Of a DNA stretch of 9,833 nucleotides, positions 1-5,675 are shown one piece after another. The DNA is from Oscillospiraceae bacterium (GTDB lineage Bacteria > Bacillota > Clostridia > Oscillospirales > Oscillospiraceae), in the NCBI GenBank assembly GCA_016296235.1, contig JAEDJR010000068.1, positions 1 through 9,833 of the forward strand, given 5' to 3'. How positions within the stretch are numbered: position 1 is the first letter of the stretch; every line of letters starts with the position of its first letter. The position numbers and the translations under genes were made by a program. The notes below the pieces were generated by a model, which saw only the letters and a list, made by a program, of their open reading frames with translations, did no database searches and was not told the DNA's origin.

Positions 1-1521
1 ACCACGGATGCGACTATCACCGATGGCAAGTTCACCATGCCTGCCAAGAATGTTGTGATCACGGCGACCACAGAGTTGATTCCTGTATTTGGCCTGACGA
101 TTGATAAAGAAGTTGATGTGAACGAGGATCGGATCGTCAAGGTCGGCGAAACTTTGTCGTATACCCTGACTGTGACCAATACCGGTAATGTCACCATGTA
201 TGACGTTCGGGTGATTGACGTGATGACCGGTGCTACCGGAATGATCACGGTTGACCAGTCCAAACTGCCGGAGGGCGTGACATATACCTATGATGAAGCC
301 CAGGGCAGAAACATGTTTGCAATTGCCGAGCTGGAAACCGGTGCGGACAGTGCAATTGTCATTACTTACACCTACACCGTGCAGGTCAATGACGCTGGCA
401 AGACCATCGACAATGTTGCCACAGTCTTGGATGAAGACGGCAAAGAGTTTGATGACGACTCCAATGATCCCGTAGAAGTTGAGCCGCTGCTTCTCATTGA
501 GAAGTCTGTCAGCAAGACCAAGGACGTCAAGGTCGGCGACAAGCTTGTGTATACCATCAAGGTTACCAACAACTCCGAGATTGATCTGCGGGAAGTTCGC
601 GTGGTAGACGCCATGCTGGATCTGGATGAAACCATCGCGCTGAAGGCTGGCGAGAGTAAGACTTTCGAACTGATCTACACGGTTCAGAAAAAGGATGCAG
701 GCTGCAAGCTCTATAACGTTGCTGTGGCGGCCGTACCCAACGGACCGGAGTACAAAGACGATTGCGAAACGGAAAAGGTTCAGGATGTGGTGATCCATGT
801 GCCGGTTCTGAACAAGAAGGATCATGTGGCCTACATCATTGGCTACGAGGATGACACCGTCCGGCCCGAGAACAACATCACCCGTGCCGAGGTTGCCACC
901 ATCTTCTTCCGCCTGCTGACCGACGACAGCCGTGCCCGGTACTGGAGCCAGACCAATGACTTCTCCGACGTCAGCAGCAGCGACTGGTTCAACAACGCCG
1001 TGTCCACCATGGCCAACGCCGGTATCCTGACGGGCTATCCCGACGGTACCTTCAAGCCCAATGCGCCCATCACCCGTGCGGAGTTCGCCGCCATCGCTGC
1101 CCGGTTCAGCGATGTGGCCTACAACGGCGCCTGCTCCTTCACCGATGTGGCCAAGACCCACTGGGCCTTTGACGAGATTTCCCTGGCGGAGCATCTGGGC
1201 TGGATCACCGGCTATCCCGATGACACCTTCCGTCCCGGCCGCAACATCACCCGCGGCGAAGCCATGACGCTGATTAACCGCGTCCTGGAGCGCGCCGTGG
1301 AGGAAGACCATATGCACAAGGATATGGTGAAGTGGATCGACAACAGCCCCAGTGCCTGGTACTACGAGGCTGTGCAGGAGGCCACCAACTCCCATACCTA
1401 CACCAGACTGAGCAAGAAGGTACCCGGCCAGAGCTTCTGCTATGAAGACTGGACCGGCATCCTGAAAGCGCCCGACTGGGCCGCTCTGGAAAAATCCTGG
1501 AGCGACGCCAACAATCGCTGA
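1..1521 (+). CDS. SLH-anchored surface protein with DUF11-type Ig-like repeats (5'-partial)
   Basis: This is the C-terminal part of a modular surface protein. The frame is open from base 1, so the gene starts outside the window and the ATG at 37 is internal. The first ~85 bases encode the end of a bacterial/InlB-type repeat (FTMPAKNVVITA). Two DUF11-like beta-sandwich repeats follow, about nt 88-480 and 484-790, each opening with a K-x-V-x-VG-(E/D)-x-L-x-Y-(T)-x-x-VTN pattern. The SLH region covers about 820-1300: a half repeat, then two fuller ones, with TRAE at 880-891, TRAE at 1072-1083 and a variant TRGE at 1249-1260. A ~75-residue tail (WYYEAVQEATNSH) is typical of clostridial SLH proteins. 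SLH domains bind secondary cell-wall polymer non-covalently, so the repeats should project from the cell; a role in adhesion or S-layer is inferred. There is no LPXTG sorting signal. The repeat half has more mixed third codon positions than the C/G-ending SLH half. Family assignment is firm; the ligand is unknown. Confidence 0.93.
   Translation, partial: TTDATITDGKFTMPAKNVVITATTELIPVFGLTIDKEVDVNEDRIVKVGETLSYTLTVTNTGNVTMYDVRVIDVMTGATGMITVDQSKLPEGVTYTYDEAQGRNMFAIAELETGADSAIVITYTYTVQVNDAGKTIDNVATVLDEDGKEFDDDSNDPVEVEPLLLIEKSVSKTKDVKVGDKLVYTIKVTNNSEIDLREVRVVDAMLDLDETIALKAGESKTFELIYTVQKKDAGCKLYNVAVAAVPNGPEYKDDCETEKVQDVVIHVPVLNKKDHVAYIIGYEDDTVRPENNITRAEVATIFFRLLTDDSRARYWSQTNDFSDVSSSDWFNNAVSTMANAGILTGYPDGTFKPNAPITRAEFAAIAARFSDVAYNGACSFTDVAKTHWAFDEISLAEHLGWITGYPDDTFRPGRNITRGEAMTLINRVLERAVEEDHMHKDMVKWIDNSPSAWYYEAVQEATNSHTYTRLSKKVPGQSFCYEDWTGILKAPDWAALEKSWSDANNR
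823..1290 (+). repeat. SLH repeat region (one half plus two full units)
   Basis: Three diverged coding repeats share the pattern GY-x-D-(D/G)-T-(V/F)-(R/K)-P-x-x-x-ITR-(A/G)-E. They are centred on about 841-891, 1033-1083 and 1210-1260. The first lacks the usual upstream F-x-D-V-x-x-x-W half; the other two keep it (FSDVSSSDWF near 961 and FTDVAKTHWA near 1138). The TR-x-E element is the part of SLH domains that contacts the wall polymer. The third unit has Gly in place of Ala in this element. Confidence 0.85.
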
Positions 1522-1536
1522 TCGAATGAGTCCCTG

Positions 1537-1569
1537 CAAGGGGCGGCCGTGTGCCGCCCCTTGTTTTTT
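1537..1569 (+). terminator. Intrinsic terminator of the surface-protein gene
   Basis: A perfect 11-bp GC-rich stem pairs 1537-1547 (CAAGGGGCGGC) with 1553-1563 (GCCGCCCCTTG) around the five-base loop CGTGT. Six T residues follow at 1564-1569. It lies 15 bp after the TGA of the surface-protein gene. On this strand it is a textbook Rho-independent terminator. Confidence 0.95.
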
Positions 1570-1588
1570 GTGTCAGGTGTGATATAAT
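1561..1588 (+). promoter_or_regulatory. Sigma-A type promoter of the flippase gene
   Basis: A consensus -10 box TATAAT lies at 1583-1588 and is preceded by TGA at 1580-1582, giving an extended -10 (TGnTATAAT). The best -35 is a weak TTGTTT at 1561-1566, with a 16-bp spacer. It falls within the descending stem end and T-tract of the preceding terminator. Transcription would start near 1594-1596, giving a leader of only about 25 bases before the ATG at 1619. The -10 is clear; the -35 is a weak match and the extended -10 may compensate. Confidence 0.75.
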
Positions 1589-1607
1589 ACGGTTGAAATC
1601 ACACGTT

Positions 1608-1611
1608 GGAG
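1608..1611 (+). promoter_or_regulatory. Ribosome binding site of the flippase gene
   Basis: GGAG lies seven bases before the ATG at 1619. This supports that start, and the hydrophobic protein follows directly from it. Confidence 0.75.
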
Positions 1612-1618
1612 TGACCTT

Positions 1619-2854
1619 ATGTCCAAGGGAAATCGCATTGTCCGCAATACAGCCATGCTGTATCTGATGAATATCGCCAAGCTGGTGCTGCCGCTGCTGA
1701 CCATCCCGTATTTGACCCGGGTGCTGTCCACCGGCGGCTACGCGGTGTACTATTACGTCAGAACCGTTCTGACCTACGTCCAGCTGATTATCGATTTTGG
1801 CTTCCTGCTCTCTGCCACCCGGGATATTGCCCGGTTCCGGGAGGACAAGAACAAGGTGGGGGAGATCACCGGCCATGTGATGCTGGGAAAGGGAGCGCTG
1901 TCCCTGGCGGCCCTGGTTGTCCTGGCGGTCATGAGTTTGTATATTGATCTGCTGCGGCAGAACCCGCTCTATACGTTCCTGTCCTTTGTCCAGGCGGCCA
2001 CCACCATTTTCCTGGTGGATTTCCTGTTCCACGGCCTGGAACAGATGCATGTCATCACCATCCGCTATTTCATCACCCGGGCCGTCACCGTTGGCCTGAC
2101 CTTCCTGCTGATTCACGACGACAGCGATCTGCTGCTGATTCCGACCCTGGAGATTATCGGCAATCTGGTGGCCATCGCCTGGGTCTGGTGGGAGATCCGC
2201 AGAATGCAGATCCAGGTTCGGGTGCGTTCCTGGAAAACCACCTGGGCCATGCTGAAGGATTCCTTTGTGTATTTCCTCTCCGACATCGCCTCCACAGCCT
2301 TTGGAGCCCTGAACACCCTGATTCTGGGCATCGTCATGACGGAACATGATGTCGCCATCTGGGGCGTCGCCATGCAGTTTGTCAGTGCGGTGCAGATGAT
2401 GTATAACCCCATCATCAACAGCATCTATCCCCACATGGTGCGGGAAAAGCGGTTTTCCGTCATCACCAGGGTGCTGCTGATCTTCATGCCTGTGATTGTT
2501 CTGGGCTGTGTGGTGGTTTTCTTCGGCGCGGAAATCCTCACCGCCATCCTGGGCGGCGCCAAATATGCCGAGGCTGCGCCGGTGCTGCGATGGTTCATTC
2601 CGCTGCTGTTCATCAGCTTCCCGGCCATGCTCTTCGGCTGGCCTGTGCTGGGCGCCATCGGCAAGACAAGGCAGACCACCGTGACGACCATCGTGGCCGC
2701 AGCCGCCCAGGTGCTTGGCCTGGGGGTGCTGCTGGCACTGAACCAGTTCACCATGTTCAACCTGGCCATGCTCCGGGCGGCCACGGATCTGCTGATGTTC
2801 CTCCTGCGGGCCGGCTGCTGCTGGAAATACCGCCGGGAATTTGCAAAAAGCTAA
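1619..2854 (+). CDS. Wzx/RfbX-like polysaccharide flippase (MOP superfamily)
   Basis: This 411-residue integral membrane protein has about twelve hydrophobic segments, including residues 12-33, 43-65, 92-110, 118-137, 148-165, 171-190, 216-240, 282-310, 325-347, 352-374 and 378-400. The N-terminus (an amphipathic stretch, then LPLLTIPYLTRVL at 24-36) and the segment GLEQMHVITIRYFITR at 139-154 are characteristic of the polysaccharide biosynthesis/RfbX family. These proteins move lipid-linked oligosaccharides across the cytoplasmic membrane. The length is at the short end of the family, but the ORF looks intact. The gene is monocistronic, with its own extended -10 promoter and a downstream hairpin. 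No glycosyltransferase, polymerase or ligase gene is visible beside it, so the substrate cannot be inferred from context. Supply of wall polymer to which neighbouring SLH proteins attach is only a guess. It may be annotated as oligosaccharide flippase or polysaccharide biosynthesis C-terminal domain protein. Confidence 0.88.
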   Translation: MSKGNRIVRNTAMLYLMNIAKLVLPLLTIPYLTRVLSTGGYAVYYYVRTVLTYVQLIIDFGFLLSATRDIARFREDKNKVGEITGHVMLGKGALSLAALVVLAVMSLYIDLLRQNPLYTFLSFVQAATTIFLVDFLFHGLEQMHVITIRYFITRAVTVGLTFLLIHDDSDLLLIPTLEIIGNLVAIAWVWWEIRRMQIQVRVRSWKTTWAMLKDSFVYFLSDIASTAFGALNTLILGIVMTEHDVAIWGVAMQFVSAVQMMYNPIINSIYPHMVREKRFSVITRVLLIFMPVIVLGCVVVFFGAEILTAILGGAKYAEAAPVLRWFIPLLFISFPAMLFGWPVLGAIGKTRQTTVTTIVAAAAQVLGLGVLLALNQFTMFNLAMLRAATDLLMFLLRAGCCWKYRREFAKS

Positions 2855-2857
2855 AAG

Positions 2858-2893
2858 CATCCCCTCCGGCAATTGGAACTGCCGAAGGGGATG
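2858..2893. terminator. Shared bidirectional terminator between convergent genes
   Basis: The hairpin arms 2858-2871 and 2880-2893 (CATCCCCTCCGGCA and TGCCGAAGGGGATG) pair with a single C/A mismatch and an eight-base loop. On the plus strand the T-run 2894-2898 follows, terminating the flippase gene four bases after its TAA. On the minus strand C then TTTT (2856-2853) follows, with a second T-run at about 2849-2845, so it can also end the serine-hydrolase operon. The minus-strand TAA (2899-2897) lies in the plus-strand T-tract region. Confidence 0.88.
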
Positions 2894-2896
2894 TTT

Positions 2897-4615
2897 TTAT
2901 GCTTCTTCCTGAAATTCCATGGTGGGAGAGAATACCTGACCCATTTTCCAACTGAGAAAATCCGGGTCTGCGCTGCCCAAGAGGGTTGCCAGCAGCGCTT
3001 TGGAGGCCGGATTGGATACGGCCAGCAGGTTGGTCTCTACCAGATAGTCCATGTTGGGCGTTTCCTCCTGCCGCACCAGCAGGCCCCGGGGCGTCCAGAT
3101 CAGCTTGATGATCCGGGTGCAGGGTGTCTCGAGAAAGTCGACCTGGATCCGCAGCACAGGCTGCTCTTCCTCATTGTGGGTGAACCGGGCCTGGGCAGCC
3201 ACCTGAAACACGTTGCCGTGGAAATTCAGACTTTGGTAACAGGGCGTTTTTGTGCCTGCCTTCAGGTGGTGCAGTTGGTCGCGTTCCTCGTAAAAAATCT
3301 CCGGCATGGCACGGGTGCCGCCGATGGTGATGGCCTGCAGCCCCTTGGAGTAGCTGTTTTCCACGGCCTGCAGAGTCAGGGGCAGCAGACCGGAAGCGGC
3401 AGCCTTGGGATCCCGGGTCACAAACCGCTTGCCCGCAAACCGGGCAAAGGCTTCCCGGGAAGGCAGGGGGCCGCTGCAGTCGGACAACTGCATCAGGGTC
3501 CGGCCCAATTCCCGTTCCGCCAGGGGGTCTTTGGGCAGGCTGGCAGGGAAGCTGCCGCCGAAATAGTGGCTGGCCAGGCGGAAGTAGCTGCTCTGCTGGA
3601 ACGTTTCGCTGTTGCCGGCGTGGGAGACCAGAATGATGCCGCTGTCCCGGAAGCCCAGGACATTCTGTCCCAGCATGCCGTTGAACAGGAAGCTGTTCTC
3701 CTGCCGGCCTACCCAGATCTGCCAGCCGTAGTTGTAGTCGCCGTAGTGTTCCGGCGTCTGGACATGGGCTTTGGTGGCCTGCTCCAGGAAATGCTGGGAG
3801 ATCAGCTGCCGGCCGTTCCACTGGCCGTTGTCCATCACCAGCTGGCCCAGCTTGGCCAGATCCTCCGGCCGCATATACAGGCCCCAGCCGCCCTTTTCCA
3901 CGCCTTCGGGACTGGTTTCCCAGTGAAAATCGGCGATTCCCATGGGGGCAAACAAACGCGCGGTCAGAAATTCCGTCAGGGTTTGACCGGTGAGCCGGTG
4001 AACCAGGACCGCCAGAATATAGGTGTTGAGGCTGTTGTACTGGAATTTGCCGGCGGGATCGGTCAGACTGGGGGAGAGGAAGAAGCCCCGTACCCAATCG
4101 GCCTCGGTCATGGAGCTGGCCTCGTTGAACTGATTGCCGGTGCGCATGGTCAGCAGGCTTTCCACAGTCAGATCCTTCATGAGCCGTTTGCTCAGGGGGC
4201 CGCATTCCTGGGGGAACAGATCCACCAGCCGGTCCTCCGGTGTCAGGAGTCCATCGTCCATCAGAAGGCCCACAGCAAGGGCGGTGATGCTTTTGCAGGC
4301 GGAGAAGGTCATCTTGGGCAGCTCCGGATTCTGCGCGCCAAAGGCAGCGCTGCACAGCAGCTTCCCGTTTCGCACCACCAGAACGCTGTGCATCCGCAGG
4401 GTGGGATCCTGCTTCAGCGTATTGAGGAACCCGGCGATGTGCCGGGAGGGGATACCCTGCCGTTCCGGGGTTTCCCGGGGCAGGGGCTGGGCGGAGCGGC
4501 CCAGGGGTATGGCCGGCTTCTGCGGGCCGAAATCAATGAGCGGCTCCGTGGCATTTTTGGCATCCAGCAGCCGCACAACCAGCTGCAGGGTGCGGTTGGC
4601 AGAGGATAAACTCAT
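2897..4615 (-). CDS. Serine hydrolase, class C beta-lactamase/esterase fold, with extra C-terminal region
   Basis: This 572-residue protein belongs to the beta-lactamase (Pfam Beta-lactamase, AmpC/EstB-like) superfamily. It shows PERQGIPSRHIAGFL near 50-64, the nucleophile motif S105-A-C-K108, the tyrosine motif Y193-N-S within FQYNSLNTYI, GLYMRPEDLAKLGQL at 245-259, and a YGWQIW...NGMLGQ block at about 296-317, where a KTG/HxG-type third motif is expected. Residues from about 360 to 572 form an additional mainly beta region that I cannot assign. There is no signal peptide or lipobox, so the enzyme appears cytoplasmic or leaves by an unconventional route. Family members hydrolyse esters, amides or D-peptides; drug resistance should not be assumed. 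The ATG overlaps the stop of the upstream GIY-YIG gene as ATGA, and AAAGGAG (4628-4622) lies six bases ahead. It is the last gene of the operon. Fold assignment is strong; the substrate is unknown. Confidence 0.88.
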   Translation of the reverse strand: MSLSSANRTLQLVVRLLDAKNATEPLIDFGPQKPAIPLGRSAQPLPRETPERQGIPSRHIAGFLNTLKQDPTLRMHSVLVVRNGKLLCSAAFGAQNPELPKMTFSACKSITALAVGLLMDDGLLTPEDRLVDLFPQECGPLSKRLMKDLTVESLLTMRTGNQFNEASSMTEADWVRGFFLSPSLTDPAGKFQYNSLNTYILAVLVHRLTGQTLTEFLTARLFAPMGIADFHWETSPEGVEKGGWGLYMRPEDLAKLGQLVMDNGQWNGRQLISQHFLEQATKAHVQTPEHYGDYNYGWQIWVGRQENSFLFNGMLGQNVLGFRDSGIILVSHAGNSETFQQSSYFRLASHYFGGSFPASLPKDPLAERELGRTLMQLSDCSGPLPSREAFARFAGKRFVTRDPKAAASGLLPLTLQAVENSYSKGLQAITIGGTRAMPEIFYEERDQLHHLKAGTKTPCYQSLNFHGNVFQVAAQARFTHNEEEQPVLRIQVDFLETPCTRIIKLIWTPRGLLVRQEETPNMDYLVETNLLAVSNPASKALLATLLGSADPDFLSWKMGQVFSPTMEFQEEA

Positions 4616-4872
4616 GGAATACTCCTTTCAAATTCGGAAACCAGGGCTTCCTTCTGGGCCTTGGTCAGGCGTTTCAGGGCCAATTCCCGTTTCAGGGCTT
4701 CGGATTTGGTTTTACAGGGTTCCTGATAGACCAGGGCGACAGGGCGGCGGCTGCGGGTGTATTTGGCGCCGGTCCCGGCGTTGTGCATGGCGAGACGGCG
4801 CTGGAGATCGGTGGTGCAGCCGGCATAGAGGCTGCCGTCCCGGCAGCGAAGCAGATAGACCCACCAGCTCAT
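4612..4872 (-). CDS. Small GIY-YIG domain protein (YhbQ/UPF0213-like)
   Basis: This 86-residue protein consists almost entirely of a GIY-YIG nuclease fold. The first strand is WWVYLLRC (residues 3-10), so GIY reads V-Y-L. LYAGCT (15-20) is the YIG counterpart, DLQRRLAMHN (22-31) carries the conserved Arg and His, and KRELALKRL (61-69) carries the conserved acidic residue E63. Members of this clade are small stand-alone proteins presumed to act on nucleic acid; cellular roles are poorly known. The frame is open further upstream to 5220, but the added residues are Arg/Gly/Pro-rich shadow sequence inside the DUF188 gene. The ATG at 4872 has GGGAGG at 4885-4880 and fits the domain edge exactly. 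The gene is coupled on both sides by ATGA overlaps, with the DUF188 stop (4871-4869) and with the serine hydrolase start (4615). Confidence 0.9.
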   Translation of the reverse strand: MSWWVYLLRCRDGSLYAGCTTDLQRRLAMHNAGTGAKYTRSRRPVALVYQEPCKTKSEALKRELALKRLTKAQKEALVSEFERSIP

Positions 4873-5309
4873 GGCGCCGCCTCCCGGAGAAGCCGCTCCA
4901 GCGTTGCAGCGAACGCCCGGTCCTGTTCCGGCGTCCTGCGGGAGGAGCCCTTGAGCCGTCCGCCGGCTTTGCGGATTTTCCTGGCAGCTGCCCGGAAGAA
5001 CAGCAGGCTGTCGATGTTTTCCGCCGTGTATACCATGCCGTCCTGGTGAATGGGGACGGCTCCGCGGCTGAGACACATGGCGGCCAGCCCGTAATCCTGG
5101 GTCACGACCAAATCGCCTTTTTTGACCAGGTTCACCAGAGCGAAGTCCACGCTGTCGGCGCCCTTGGACACGGTGATGGTTCTGGCGCCGGGAAATGCAA
5201 GCTCGTGGGCCGTGTCGCACAGGATGGTGCAGGGAACATGATATTGCCGGGCCAGCGTCACGGCCAGAGCCGTCACCGGGCAGCCGTCGGCGTCAAGAAA
5301 CAGTTCCAT
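4869..5309 (-). CDS. DUF188/UPF0178 family protein (YaiI/YqxD-like)
   Basis: This is a 146-residue protein of full family length. Hallmarks are the N-terminal D6-A-D-G-C10-P, the central V-S-K-G-A-D-S-V-D-F (47-56), D66-L-V-V-T-Q-D72-Y-G-L-A, and the C-terminal G-G-R-x-K...T-P-E-Q-D-R-x-F (116-133). The family has a PIN/NYN-like arrangement of conserved aspartates (D6, D8, D52/D55, D72 here), so a metal-dependent RNase-like activity is often predicted, but the biochemical role is not established. There is no signal peptide; it should be cytoplasmic. The ATG at 5309 begins exactly at the conserved N-terminus. Its ribosome site is weak (GGCGGG at about 5322-5317, overlapping the upstream TAG), so translation may depend on the upstream gene. 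The stop overlaps the GIY-YIG start. Confidence 0.93.
   Translation of the reverse strand: MELFLDADGCPVTALAVTLARQYHVPCTILCDTAHELAFPGARTITVSKGADSVDFALVNLVKKGDLVVTQDYGLAAMCLSRGAVPIHQDGMVYTAENIDSLLFFRAAARKIRKAGGRLKGSSRRTPEQDRAFAATLERLLREAAP
4880..4885 (-). promoter_or_regulatory. Ribosome binding site that fixes the GIY-YIG start
   Basis: On the minus strand GGGAGG ends seven bases before the ATG at 4872. It decides against the longer upstream reading of this frame and lies inside the 3' end of the DUF188 coding sequence. Confidence 0.8.
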
Positions 5310-5321
5310 GACAATACCCGC

Positions 5322-5675
5322 CTATTCAGCCAGAAAATCCCGGAACTCCTCCCGGAACAGCTCCTCCGAGGCCTGGCGCAGCCTGCGGCAGTAACGCTCA
5401 TAGGTTTCCAGCATGGCCCGGGCCTCCGGCGTCAGGGAAGCACCGCCGCCATGGCGGCCGCCGGTGGTTCGGATCAACAGGGGAAAGCCCAGAATCTCCT
5501 CGCAGCGGCGGAGCATGGTCCAGGCCTTGGAATAGGCCATGTCCATGGCCTGCGCCGCCGCACGCAGAGAGTGCTGCTCATCCACATGGCGCAGCAGCTG
5601 GGCAACACCGCTGCCAAAGCATTTTTCTTCCCGAAACAGTCGGATGGAGAGAACCGGATGCAGCGGCGTGGTCAT
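5322..5675 (-). CDS. Stand-alone ModE-type winged-helix (LysR-like) regulator
   Basis: This 117-residue protein corresponds to the N-terminal DNA-binding domain of ModE, the molybdate-responsive regulator. It shows LLRHVDEQHSLRAAAQAMDM (27-46), then AYSKAWTMLRRCEEILGFPL (47-66, recognition helix), and the diagnostic TTGGRHGGGASLTPEAR (70-86) of the wing. A helical tail (87-117) could support dimerisation. The TOBE/MOP molybdate-binding domains of full ModE (about 260 residues) are absent, so no ligand sensor is visible. The frame extends upstream to 5852, but the ATG at 5675 has a strong AGGAGGT (5688-5682) six bases ahead and begins at the domain edge. It overlaps the stop of the binding-protein gene as ATGA. 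No molybdate transport or molybdopterin gene is in view. DNA binding is well supported; target and signal are unknown. Confidence 0.9.
   Translation of the reverse strand: MTTPLHPVLSIRLFREEKCFGSGVAQLLRHVDEQHSLRAAAQAMDMAYSKAWTMLRRCEEILGFPLLIRTTGGRHGGGASLTPEARAMLETYERYCRRLRQASEELFREEFRDFLAE

Noticed and set aside
1274..2872. 532-codon minus-strand open frame opposite the surface protein and flippase
   Set aside because: It crosses a strong terminator and promoter of the plus strand and is His/Gln/Gly-rich shadow sequence.
2873..4609. 578-codon plus-strand open frame opposite the serine hydrolase
   Set aside because: It is the antisense shadow of a gene with clear catalytic motifs. Its translation is Gln/Gly/His-rich with no recognisable domain, as expected opposite C/G-ending codons.
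2897..4615. AmpC-type antibiotic-resistance beta-lactamase
   Set aside because: There is no signal peptide, the third active-site motif is not KTG, and a long C-terminal region is present. The fold alone does not support a resistance call.
4873..5220. N-terminal extension of the GIY-YIG protein to 202 residues
   Set aside because: The extra residues are an off-frame reading of the DUF188 gene. A GGGAGG ribosome site and the domain boundary both place the start at 4872.
4612..5675. Defence or toxin-antitoxin cassette (regulator plus two nuclease-fold proteins)
   Set aside because: The proteins match common chromosomal families (ModE-like, UPF0178, UPF0213-like) with no toxin, antitoxin, mobile-element or compositional signal around them.
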